Source: Macquaria australasica (taxonomy: Eukaryota; Chordata; Actinopteri; Centrarchiformes; Percichthyidae). From it: a stretch of DNA of 64,000 nucleotides. How positions within the stretch are numbered: position 1 is the stretch's first letter; the number at the start of each line of letters is the position of its first letter. The stretch covers positions 124,001-188,000 of the forward strand of contig SEMN01000641.1 of NCBI GenBank assembly GCA_005408345.1, written 5' to 3'. The translations under genes and the position numbers were made by a program. Below are positions 46,257 through 57,910 of the stretch, in pieces. The notes beneath the pieces are model-generated. The model ran no database searches. It saw only the letters and a list, made by a program, of their open reading frames with translations, and was not told where the DNA came from.

Positions 46257-49200
46257 ATATATATATATATATATATTTATTCTTTTATTTTATTTTATTT
46301 TTTGTAAATAGCCACTTGTACACTGACCTGTAATTGACCAAAGTAATAAAAGTCATGTTTAGATGTCATTAAATGCCAACTGGTCGAGGCAGATGACCGC
46401 CAACCCAGAGCCTGGTTCTGCTCGAGGTTTCTACCTGTTAAAAGGGAGTTTTTCCTTGCCACTGTCACCTAGTGCTTGCTCATGATGGGAACTGTTGGGT
46501 CTCTGTAAATATAAAGAGTCGGTCCAGACCTGCTCTATTCAAAAAAGTCCCCTGAGATAACTTTGTTATGATATGGCGCTATATAAATAAAACTGAATTG
46601 AATTGAATTGAATTAATAGGTGACAGAAATCTCAGCACCGTCGAGTCAGTGGTATTCATCAGCAAAGCTTTCAAACACTGTATGTCTAGACTTCTTACTA
46701 ACCCAGGTTGGTATTAATAAATATACTAGTTTCCACTCTATCTATATACATTTGTTATTTAGGTAGATGAAAATATGATTTGCCGTGCCTTGGCACATGA
46801 GGTTTTTTGACCAGTCTTCTTGGTGGTGTCTCCCAGGCGTCCCGGGGTCCTCTGACTGAAGACAGTCTGTCCAAAATAGAGGAGTGCTGTGAGCTCCATG
46901 GGACTGGAGGTCTGATCACGCTGCTCCCTGCCATGGCCCTCGCAGAGCCCAGCCACCAGGAGCAGGATGTACCTCTGCTGTCGGCCCTGCTGCAGCTCAA
47001 ACAGCTACAGCAAGCCAGCACCTGGCACTGCCCGCTGCCTCTGGTCATTCTGGTACCAGGTCCTGACGGGGGCCCTCGAGACACACAGAAACTTGAAGAA
47101 GGTAATTAATAGCAGTAATAATGACATAAATAGGTTTTTAGTTGGTATTCTCTAAGACTAAAGTAATGGTCACTAGTATGAACACAACCTGGGATATTCA
47201 AATAGCCATTCATTAAAAGCAGGTTGTGGAGGTTGCATTTTATGTGAGGCAAACCCTGAACTATTCCTCTCATGGTGCCTCGTCCCTCAGCCCTGATGCT
47301 GGACACTCTGGTCATGGAAGGCCTGATATCAGAGTACACATTCTTCTTCATACCAGAGACCACAAGTGACCTCCAGGGATCTAAACAGGTACTTCACACC
47401 GCTCTCATAGCATCATTTTTGGCCACAGGAGGCAGCTGCTCTAAAATGCCACTGTACACTATATCTGCTCAGCAGACAAAATAAGTCCAATATTCACTCT
47501 TTAGCTCAGTTTTTGGTCTCTTCCAGCTCCCCCGAGAAATATCTGGTTGTTTAGCTGCTAATTGCTCCACTATGTTGACCAGCTAGTCTCTAACTGTGTC
47601 TTTCTGCTTGTTTGGTGAAGGAGGCTCACAGAACTGAGGGGAATTGCAGAGTCGGGTGATAATTCTGTGTATGCGGCTTTAAGCAAATACAGTTAGCAAG
47701 AAAAATGCAGTTTCAAACAGTTTTCAAACATCATGTGTAACCTTCACTGTGCAGCACAACACTTCACCTGCAAAGTGTCATAACCAACTGAAAACTTTCA
47801 GTGCATGTGTCATATCTAAATTCATCAATCAGGGCATCACTGCCACCAAAATATTTTTATTATTTTCAGCCTTGTTTTAACCAACTCAGCCAAAAGTCTG
47901 AGGAATCATTAAAAATCATCTTTTTCTATTTCATTTTTCATTGAACACTCTCCCACAGCAGGCAGCCAATTATCCAATCCAAAGATACAAAAAGTATTTT
48001 TTTACCTTTGCTTGTCCTCTAGTCAGAGTGAGTACATTATCATAAATACTGACCATGAAAGCTGTTGTAGCATCGTACAGTTAAAATGGCTCAAAACAAC
48101 ACATTTGTGTGAATTAGGAGTTATTATATAAAATGAAAAACAAAATCTGAGGGGTAGCAAGATGATTAGTGAGACAGGAAAGAAGAAAACACAAAGTTGT
48201 GCTGCACAAATTAGTTTTGGGGGTTTTTTTTGGCTGTGCTGTTTAACTAATTTTCTGTTGACTAGTTTTGCCCCACCTGGTCTATAACAAACACACTTTG
48301 GTGCTCACTGCTCACAATTTATAGATATATGCAACCTGTGATAAGGTTTTCTTCAGGTAGACCCTCCTTTATTGTGAGGGGTCATAAACCAAAAAGGTTC
48401 AGAATCACTGATATAGATTGTTTGATAGTTTTTCTTCTAAGTCTTTATGGCCAACAACCTTCTCCAACCTTTCCCCCACCCATCCTGTTGGGTGTCTCTA
48501 GCTAAGCCAAGCTATGCGTTGGCTGCTCGCCCGTGCTCCACCACCCTTCCTGCTCTCCTGCCAGACCCTGGTGCAGCTTGTAGAGGCTAGTCTGAGTCGC
48601 GAGTTCAGTCCCAGAGTGTACGCCCACCGCCAGGAGCGGGCCGCTGCATGCCGTCCTTCCCAGGAGCCCGCACCTGTCATCCAGCTGTACAATGCCATCC
48701 TGGCTCACATTGCTGACAAAGTGTCGTCCCAAGAGCTCAGCAGACTCTCGTGGCCGCCAGGCGAGTTCTGCCTGCCTGACACCCGTGACTTTGTCCCTCA
48801 TCTGGGCTGGAACTCGACCCAGCACCTGGCCTGGCTACGCAAAGCCATCCTCAGCCTACAGCTGCCACAGTGGGAGCAGCTATCTGCCACAGGTCAGTGA
48901 CTGATAGCTTAGCAGATTCACAAAGATGTGAACAAGAAACCAATAATCCGCATATTTATCATTACTATCTCTCCCTCTCTCTCTAGACTCGTGGTCTGAG
49001 CTCTGTTCCTCCATCTTTCGCTACGCTGCTCAGATCCCAGTCTCACACCGCAGCCAGCCTCTCCTGATGTCACGGCTGGAAAACCTTCTGGAAAGGGTCA
49101 GGCTGAAGGGTCACTATACCCAAACCCCCGGATCCAAGGTAACCACGAGCAACTGGGGTGACGGAGACGAGAATGCGTTGCCAGCCTTCAGTCGCATTCC

Positions 49201-50990
49201 TTGGGATGACATTCTGGTGATTTGCATAGACCACAAGCTGAAAGACTGGCAGATCCCTGGACCACCTGTCTGTGAAGGTGAGGACATTCTTGGGGAACAT
49301 TATTTTACTTGGTTTTCTGGAGGAACCTACTGACGATGTCTCGTATTACAATATGTAATTATTTGTTTGTGTTGTTTAAGATGCTGTGACGGAGGATGGG
49401 GAGATCCTGGTTTACTTCCCCACAGAGTCGTTGAAGGGTTTCCAGCCACCCGAGGAATGGACCCAGGCCATCAGACAAACCCACAGGGAGAAGCATCAAG
49501 AGAAGGAAGGGTAAGGAGGTCCAAAAAGCCCTAAAGAAGTGTCATCAGTCTTTTAGACTTTTAATTTAACCTTAAAACTGCTGGCTGCAACTTGTCAAAA
49601 GATGCATCTTGCACGTACAAACCAACTTTGTCTTCCTTTCTCTGTCTCTCAAGTTTAAATGAGACATTACTGAAGGTGCTCCTAGTTTTCAAAGAACATA
49701 TAAGCAAGTACAAGTAACATCATGACCTTGCAGCTACACAGTCACAGTACCCCCCCCTTTGCTCTCCTTTTTCCAATTTCTCTCCCTGTCTCCCTCCTCC
49801 GTCCTCAGGGTGAGTGTAGCTGCTTGTACCACGCCCACCGGTCTGTTCCTCAGGAAGAGGCTGTTCCACAGTCTGATGGAGCCTCTCGAGGCCCCGACAG
49901 CCCCACTGGACATCACATACACACCCACAGCGCAAGAGCTACTGGCCCACAAAGTCCTCCAGAGCTTAGAGGAGGAGAAGGCTGAAAGCAAAAGGTTCAG
50001 CTGCGGCACTAGAATTTTGTAGAATACCAAAGGAGGTGTATATGAATATCAAAAATCGATAGAAAGGTCTAATCTTTGGTTGCAGTGTTTGCTGACAAAC
50101 TCTTTTGATAATGTATTCAGTGATATAGCACAGATATACCTCACTGCCTATGTTTAGTTTATAGAGAAACATTTGAATTTTTAGCACATTTCTTTACTTG
50201 TGACATTGGTAATTTGGCATAGAATTCGACCACACAAAGAAAAAGTTCTTGGATCTCCATTGCAATTATTATTTGCCGAAAAGAATCCACAATATGTGTT
50301 TGTGTGTGTGTGCCATGTCTAACATGCTCTACTGTCTACAGGAGCATGGAGCAGCTTCAGCGTTGGCTGGATGGTGACCCCTTGGACCACTTGTCCACAC
50401 CGCTTTTCATTCCATCCTCCACTCTGTTGTCCATGCCGACAACCATAATCCATGCACCCACAGCCAAGACTCGAGGCGCCACCCTCACACAGGTATGGCA
50501 TGTCCCCTCACCTCACTCAGTGATCCTGGGACAAGTTATGTCCTCTTGCAAACAGCCATTCTGGGTGATAGAAATAGTGAAAGTGGCAGGTTTGGTCAAA
50601 CCTACTGCATTTTACACTTGAAGTTGCATATTCTGCATTAAAGATGAGCTATTAGCAGTTGCAGTGAACCTAATCTTCAAGCTACACAATAGATTATACT
50701 TTTGTTGTAGTTATAGCACATAAAAAAGTTGGGATTTCTTATATCTGGCTGCAACAATATGTTCTAAATGTTGGAATCATGAATTGCAGTAATCATGCAT
50801 TTTCATTGTTTTGACCCTCCAGGAGCCAGAGCCTGATGATCTGTTGGACAAAGCAGACTGGCCTAAAACCCCGCCAGTATCTATGGAGTGGCGACTGAAG
50901 GAACTGGAGCGACAGATTTTGGCAAGCCAAGAGGAAGAACTGGCCTGCAGACTGAAGCTGAGTGGTCTGCTGAGCATTGTTGATGACTGA
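34196..50990 (+). CDS. MCM3AP: Germinal-centre associated nuclear protein (GANP/MCM3AP), complete
   Basis: GANP is the scaffold of the vertebrate TREX-2 complex at nuclear pores, coupling transcription to mRNA export. A shorter product was described as an MCM3 acetylase. Exons: 34196-35741, 36173-36420, 36737-36818, 37426-37579, 37684-37877, 37973-38112, 38514-38711, 38979-39247, 39464-39626, 40075-40232, 40471-40694, 40964-41223, 42419-42519, 42697-42828, 43397-43510, 43700-43852, 44721-44918, 45158-45226, 45300-45434, 45538-45688, 46837-47101, 47291-47388, 48502-48892, 48987-49277, 49381-49510, 49809-49994, 50342-50492, 50823-50990. They total 6,369 bases (about 2,122 residues; human 1,980). 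The first coding exon carries some twenty FG motifs (FGQPS, GFGQQ), like a nucleoporin. An RRM-like domain lies near 550-598 and the Sac3/PCI-type domain near 745-1050 (MCPEKERYMRE, NNENMTKCLQSLKEMYQDL). A helical CID-like region follows, and the C-terminus ends LLSIVDD. The exon ending 41223 uses an unusual donor. Confidence 0.94.
36920..37290. mobile_element. MITE with perfect 8-bp target duplication
   Basis: Termini CATAGACTGTATATAAA (36920) and TTTATATACAGTCTATG (ending 37290) are perfect inverted repeats of at least 17 bases. They are flanked on both sides by GTTCAGAC (36912-36919 and 37291-37298). The interior is non-coding. The 8-bp duplication points to a hAT-like or similar transposase. 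It lies in an MCM3AP intron. Confidence 0.9.
39262..39293. repeat. (CA)n microsatellite
   Basis: A short, slightly interrupted CA run, just after an MCM3AP donor site. Confidence 0.85.
41387..41795. mobile_element. hAT-like MITE (CAGTGGTGG...CCACCACTG) with near-perfect target duplication
   Basis: It starts CAGTGGTGGGAAGTAACTAA and ends ATACTTCTTCCACCACTG. Flanking octamers are TGTAGGAA (41379-41386) and TGTAGGTA (41796-41803), matching at seven of eight positions. The interior has the TTTATACTTCTACTGCATTG and ACTTGTAAAGGAGTA text also found at 8865-9448. It is in the MCM3AP intron that follows the weak donor at 41224. Confidence 0.85.
41949..42302. repeat. Teleost repeat family B, fullest copy
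   Basis: It opens GCTGAAACAACGAATCGATTAG with ATAATCGATTAATCA, and closes with ATTCATCGATTCATCAAGAA and CAGTAATGAAAATGACC. The two ends are approximately inverted and rich in ATCGATTAAT. The middle holds CTTCAGCTTCTCAGATGTGAG and GGACTGTTGGACAGACAAAA. Relatives lie at 8705-9560, 11711-11922 and 57155-57491. Confidence 0.65.
44201..44293. repeat. (CATA)n microsatellite
   Basis: A nearly pure run of ACATACAT units, preceded by GCATGTAT variants, in an MCM3AP intron. Confidence 0.95.
45763..46155. repeat. Probable teleost MITE (GGCTTTGTTCAGACTGCAGG)
   Basis: GGCTTTGTTCAGACTGCAGG, followed by AATCAGATCT-like text on the left and GCATTTCCAAATGTGACTTG on the right, resembles a dispersed teleost MITE in which both ends carry AAATC(A/T)GAT motifs. 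The target duplication is not clear and the ends are approximate. Confidence 0.45.
46213..46278. repeat. (TA)n(GT)n(TA)n microsatellite
   Basis: A TATATA run, then about 13 GT units, then TATATA again, in an MCM3AP intron. Confidence 0.95.
46380..46616 (+). mobile_element. 3' end of an L2-like LINE
   Basis: The text AGAGCCTGGTTCTGCTCGAG, AAAGGGAGTTTTTCCTTGCC and TATGGCGCTATATAAATAAA, followed by GAATTGAATTGAATTGAATT, is the 3' untranslated end and short tandem tail typical of fish L2/Maui-like LINEs. Only the 3' end is present, as expected from 5' truncation at insertion. It lies in an MCM3AP intron in sense orientation. Confidence 0.65.
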
Positions 50991-51222
50991 TGAACATCTT
51001 TTAACACATGACTCTGCGGCTGTGCAAAGGTTTGAAAACTGAGGCACACAAATGTTCTGCCTGCAGCGAGACTACTTTGATTTCTTTGTCTGTGGCATAC
51101 CGAGTTCACTCTGTTGAATGTCTCATCTATTAGTCTGTTGAGGTCAGATTGACTGATTGCAACAGTGTCTTGATTTTTTTTTTTTTTTTTTTGTATTAAA
51201 GTATGCGTTTGTACGATAGGAA

Positions 51223-51228
51223 AATAAA
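51223..51228 (+). promoter_or_regulatory. MCM3AP polyadenylation signal
   Basis: AATAAA about 230 nt past the MCM3AP stop, after a poly-T run. Two further AATAAA sites near 51283 and 51499 could be used instead. Confidence 0.6.
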
Positions 51229-51499
51229 ATCAACATTTTTGTACCATAGATTTTGCATTTATAACTTGAAAATGTGTGTTAGAATAAATACAGTGCCTAA
51301 TATTGTGTTGGTCTTTGCACAAACCTGATGAGATGCTGACCTCTAAAATTTCTAGAAAAGAAGCTGCTTTTCTTGCCTGTCTTTAACACACATTGAATTA
51401 CTTGGATTGTATTTGTAAAAACCAGCTACAGCCATAGAATGGCTTCTGTGTTATTTGAATTAATATTTGTACTGTTGAGTTATGACGGCTAAATATTGA

Positions 51500-51914
51500 A
51501 TAAAAGTGTTATTTTTAAAGTAAACTTCCCATTTAGCCCAGTAGTCATTCAGCAGCGTCACGGGCTCCAGCATTGGGCCATCATAATCAGTGTGTGAGCA
51601 CATGTGTAGTGTTTGTCGTAGGAACCATCTGATTGGAGGGCCTCACGGCAGACCCGCCTATTTCTCCGCCCAACCGGTTGGTGATTGGATAGCCGAGTCT
51701 CTGCTCATGTCTCTCCATGGTAGAGAACTCCTCGGACGGCACAGCGAGGTCCTCTGGGAAATGAAGTCTAAACTACTGAACAATAAGCTGTTCTCTTATC
51801 AAAACACTACAATTCCCATGAATAGAGCATAAGGGGCAGATCCTTCAGAGCACCTGAAAAATTCATTCGTATGTTTCAGCGGAGGATTCAACTCTGTATC
51901 TGTCAATCACAGAG
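51500..51914 (+). promoter_or_regulatory. LSS promoter and 5' untranslated region
   Basis: Two inverted CCAAT boxes (ATTGG at 51632-51636 and 51684-51688) stand 52 bp apart in a GC-richer block with CTCCGCCCAACC. Paired CCAAT boxes are usual in sterol-synthesis promoters, where NF-Y assists SREBP. I do not see a sterol element clear enough to call. The coding start is at 51915. Confidence 0.5.
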
Positions 51915-54900
51915 ATGACTGAGGGAACGTGAGTATTTTGTTTTATTTAGCGGACAATGTCGTCAAAACGACCTGTTGTCAGCGTTTCTCATCCAAAATA
52001 ATGATGTTAAAGCGATGAGGCGTAATGACGTTTCTGACAAAGGTTTGAGTCAACATGTAGGTTATCTATGACTGAACTAAAGTGTAGTTACAACAGTTGT
52101 GCTAAGTGTTGTATCCCTGTCAGAATTGGTTTCCTCTTTCTGTCAGAAGCCTCTTTCTCAGGATGAGAGACCAGTGCTTTACAGTGGGTTAGGGTCAGGT
52201 GGCAAATATCTATCAAAATAGACTCCTAAATGTGCTTAAAAACAAGGCAGTTAGTTAGCTGGGTCATTGTGTCAAGAGAGGTGACTCGACCTTTCAGCTG
52301 GAAAAGGTTTGAAATGGACAACCTGTAACAAAATGGCTTTACTGAAAGGTAGGCTACTCTGCCATGTAGATATTGTCATTTTTAAAAAAAGGCATTTATT
52401 TGACATATGCAGTTACTTTGTAGACTTGATTTTACATTTATAAAAACCTATGCTCAGTTATATGATATTAGTATGTCTATTTATATGATGCATTACTGAA
52501 AACAACCCAAAGAATATAAAGTAGATGATAGTAGCTTCATCTCAACCAGCTACAAAATGAAGTAGCTGCTTGTATAGTAATGCATCAGTAAGTAATCAAA
52601 TGATTTATGGTATAATAATATAATACTGACAGGAGCCGTTCTGCTACAAAATGAACACTTTGATACTGTACAGTAAGTACATTTAGCTGGTGATACTTCA
52701 TTAGGTCTACTTAAGTAAACTTTGTATTTTTTAGATTGTGGTATTGTTACTTAAATAATCTGCCATCATTTCCCACCACTGTATGAACATGCTTACAATT
52801 AAGGCAATCATTAAATAAGTTGAATAGCTTTTTTTCTTCCACCTGACAGAATAAGATGCCTAATTTTAAAACCATTTTATTCCAACAGTAGCTTATCCTG
52901 GGAGATCAGCATAAATGGTTTGACCAATGGACATCCAGTTATGCACATCCCCATAACAGTTTTGACTGTTGAAGTGGTTTGTGGATGGGGAAACTCAATA
53001 TTACAATGTCCCACTTACAATAATGCAGTACAAGATATGCAAAACACAAAATGAATCACCTCAGACACAACTAACAAAAACACTTATAGGCCCATCGTAA
53101 GCTTCACAAAGGCACAGTGTTATTAGGTTGCAATATATTGTATAGGTTTTCATGTTATTTCTGCCCCCCCTGAAATTTAAATACTTGTAAGAAATCTTAA
53201 TGTGCTTTCTAGCCAAGTTGTAGTGGAGTTCAAACATATTTTGACAGGGAGAAAAATGCTGCTTTTAAATATATATTTATATTTCCATCACTTCACTGTT
53301 TTTTTGGGCATCAAACATGATGAGTAAAGGGTTTTAAACATACACAAAAATAACAACATTGTCTATTGACGACGGAATTATTGGTTTCACTGTAGACTGG
53401 CTTAGTAAATATTTCTTTTTTGTCAGACTTTATGGTATCATACATATACCATGGAATATATGGTAAGTTCAAAAATCCAATAGTGTATTGAATAATCAGG
53501 TGATCTAACACTGAAATACTTTGCTGTATCTGCTAGGCACCTGCGGAGGCGAGGGGGGCCGTACAGGACGGAGCCAGCCACAGACCTGGACCGCTGGAGG
53601 CTGACTAATGTGGAGGGCAGGCAGACCTGGCGCTATGTGGAAGACCAGGACCTGCCAGACAGAGAGCAGACAATGCTGGAAGCCCATTTTCTAGGCTTGG
53701 ACACGGTGGGCTTTGACTCTTTGTTTTTCATAACAGTGAAATTAGGCTCTCCTAATTCTAAAACTAATTTTCTCCGGACAGTTTGAACAACAGTATAAAA
53801 TAGAAACACTAAACAATGAAACATATAGTGAGTATGAAGTGAATGTCCTTTGCCTGGTCTTCATTTCTAACCACCAGTTCTCTCGGCAGAGTAAGTTTGT
53901 GGCCAGCTCCCTGGCTGCCCACACGGCTGTAGATGCTGCTCTGAAAGGTATGCACTTCTACAGCCACCTCCAGGCCGAGGATGGTCACTGGGCAGGGGAC
54001 TACGGCGGACCCCTCTTCCTGCTACCAGGTAAAGCCAAATCCTCCTCCTCTAGGTCCTTCTATTTGAATGCCTGTAATCTGCAGCAGCTGTCTTTAGCCC
54101 TTCCATGTAAGAGATGCGTTCAATATAAAGCCACTATGTGTAGAATTTGGCCTGGTGACATTTTTAAAGACACTGTGGCAGACAGCAATGCACACTGCTT
54201 TAATTATATCAGGTGACATGACTTTTGAAAGTTTTACAACACATTTTGAAAAAGAACCATGTGGAGATCAGTTTCAGTGCAGCTGCGTGTTGGTGCAGAC
54301 TTTGTGCAGACTTTTGGTCTGTGATTGACAATCCCCAAGTGAAAGCTCAATATTGTATATGCCATCTTCAATCATTTCCATCTTTTTGCTAAATTTGATT
54401 GCTTATGGTGGTATGTGATGGCAGATGATGGTGAAAAGAGTGAAGCTGTTACACTAAACAAAGTGCAGCAGGGGACCAATATGTGCGCCTGTGTCTGTCT
54501 GTCACTGCATGAGTGTCCATTTCTGTGCTTCAGGTCTCCTGATCACATGCCATGTGGCTAAGATCCCTCTGGTTGAGGCCTGGAAGAAAGAGATGGTGAG
54601 GTACCTGCGCTCCGTTCAGCTGCCAGATGGAGGCTGGGGTCTGTAAGTAAACAGCACTCTTTTTGTCTTTTGATATACACGCATGCCATATGAGTGAGTG
54701 AGGTCACTGTAACAGGCAAAGGTAGTACACGTATGGTTTTGCCAGGTATCATTCCAGCAAAGGTGACCTCCAAACGTGGAAAAAGAAAATCACTCCCCTA
54801 ACCTTTCACAGCTGTTCAAGCATAATTTTGTCATTGTATTCCAGAAATTATAGGCTCAGTGTTTATAGTAAAATGTAATGTCATGATACAAGCATCTACA

Positions 54901-57833
54901 TATAACTGTTGTTGAACTGATACAGGAATAAGCTTGATTGGCATGACAGATCAGAAATCTATATTGCCAAAGCAGTACAGAAATACAATATAATAAAGGC
55001 ATTAAATAACATAAATAATAATTGTACAAAAAAAACAAAAAACAAACAAACAACAGAAAAACAAGTATTATCCAGTAATCTAATAATTACTAGAAGTGTC
55101 CATTCATCCCCACTGCTACAAAATGATCATTACATGAGAAACGTCTAAAAACATACAGGGTGAGACTGTCTGGGATATTGATAATGGCAGCATTGCGCAT
55201 GTGTTTTTGTTTTCCTTCAGACATATTGAAGATAAGTCTACCGTCTTCGGCACAGCACTGAGCTACATCTCATTAAGGATCCTGGGCATAGGGCCTGATG
55301 ATCCAGATGTGGTTCGAGCCAGGAACAACCTGCACAGCAAAGGTGGGAAGGAATACATTGAAATGGTCCCTAAAAATGCAATGTCAGTTGTTATTAAATC
55401 TGCAGTCAGTCACACACAGTAATACTTACTGATCATCTTTGTATACTGATAACACACAGGTACGCAAACACACTGCCATCCCAAAACGTTAAAATGTGGA
55501 AAAACTGATTTTTTAATGGGGAATCTGTTACTGCTTTGTGTTTAGTAAAGGCATATTTCCTGCAAATGTAATATGAGCTATAGTCCAGGCTTACAGTAAT
55601 GTCCATTGTTGTGGTAGTAGCTTCATACTAAAGCTGTCTGTGGTTTTCATTTTTGTACAGGCGGCGCTGTGGGGATTCCCTCATGGGGTAAATTCTGGTT
55701 GGCCATTTTAAATGTCTACAGTTGGGAGGGAATGAACACACTGCTACCAGAGATGTGGTAAGTCAGACGTTCTGACATCCCATAATGTCCTCTTCTACCC
55801 ATCAGTCATGCTTTAAAGTGTAACTCCACCCTCATATTCTGCTAGAACCCTCTCTCCCAGCTAATTTAAAAAATGTAATGAGTGAGGGAACAACAACAGT
55901 AGGAGGCGTGGCCTCGTGGCTACCTGGTGTGTGGGTCAGGGGACACAGGGAGACTGACTGACACTGATTAGAGTCTTTTTTTATATAAATTTCATGACGT
56001 AGACAGGTCCCAACCTGTTGACTCTGTCAGCATTGGCCTCACAGGTTCAGGGCTGATTTAAAACAGTAGATGGCGTGTTGAGCCATATTCAACCCATTTG
56101 GTAAGAAATGTCAATATTAACACCAGCATTGATGTGTTTCATCACAGCACAGTCATATCATTTAGTTTACAGCTCAAAAAACATGTTTAAGTGTGCAGTA
56201 CCTCTTTAAGTACGCAGAAAAAGCTTCAAGATCTGACACGATTATGTCACCCCAGTACAACAGTAGGATTACTTTTAAACTCTTATGTCATTGTGACATT
56301 AAAATTATACTGTGATATCTTTTGTCTTGTGTTTTCTGTTAATAACATTTCTTTAGGTGGCACTCTAGTCGTTGTTTGTTCAGCCGTAATGGCTATTTTT
56401 GCTCGTGCTAACAAGGAAAAGGAGAGTTTGCCTGCACACTGCAACCTGCTCTGCAAGCTCCCAGAAGTTTATTGATGGCACGATTCGGCCTGCAATGTCT
56501 CCGTCAGACAAACATCCATGTGTACAAAAAGCAGGCTGTCTTCCTTGCAAACTGCTGTTGCTGCAGATGGAAATGTAAATGGTATCACTGCCTTGTGCAG
56601 GATTTTTCATGGCAAAGACCAGACATCAGATGTTTACAACAGTAAAAATGTAAAAGCTTTCATGTAGTGAGAACAGACTGAATGAATGACTGTTTATGTT
56701 AAATGTCAATTGGTGACACAGAGCAGCAAAGCAGATTTTCTGTCTTTGCGACGGGGCCACAAAGAAGGGAAATGTTTTTGGTAGTACAAAATTTTTTTCC
56801 TGTGTATCAATTGAGGGAGGCTGTGATTTTGGTCTGTTCCAGGCTGTTCCCCACTTGGATGCCAGCCCACCCCTCTAGCCTGTGGTGTCACTGTCGCCAG
56901 GTCTACCTTCCCATGAGCTACTGTTATGCTGTCAGACTGGCTGCAGAGGAAGACTCCCTGGTCCTCAGCCTCAGACAGGTGCTGAAACCACCTCATACCA
57001 CAAGGGGGCGTGATACACTCTGAAATTTAACACAGTTAGTGGAGAGACTTTGGTAGTGTACATTTCATTCCTGGGTGTAGTTTGTTGTTTGCTGTGTGTT
57101 TAATTCCCAAGGGTAAATGTAGATGTTCTAATATTATGATAATTAAAGGCCAGAGCTGCAACTAATTAACTTTTTATTATTATCAGTTAATCTGTCACTT
57201 ATTTTTTTGATCAATTGATTAGCTGTTAAGGCTCTGAAATGTAAAAGTAAAAATGCCCATCACAAGTTTCTAAAGTCCAAGGTTTGTCCAACAAGTAGCC
57301 CTGTACCCAAAGATGTTCCATTTACGATGATATATAACAGAGAAAAGAGAAGCTAAAACCGGCAAATATTTGGCATTTTTGTTTTATAAATGACTTAAAT
57401 GTTAACTAGATTAGCCAAATTGTTGCCCATTGACACTTTTCTGTCAATTCATTTATTTAATAATTGATTAAGTGACTAATTATTTCAACACTATTAACAG
57501 TAAATGTCAGCTTTTTGCTGTCAGATGCTTAGAGTTAAAGGGCAAGAGCATCTTTCTTCAGTCATTCTTCTGAGTTAACACTTCAACTCTAAAGTTTTTT
57601 CTACTGGAAAACCTTGCTGCCTCTGTGGATTAATGCAACTAAGTTTTGGCAATCTTTGAGGTTTTACAAAAGGCATCACTGGCAAAGGTTACAGCATCTG
57701 TATTTATTCATTATCTGTATTTGTATATCAGTGTGGGAGTGTATATAGGGGTGGAATCTTCGTTTGCTGTGATTAACCTTTAAACTATGCGGAGGGAGCA
57801 GCCCAATGCAGTTTTTCTTTTATTTTGACAGTC

Positions 57834-57910
<77 letters not shown>

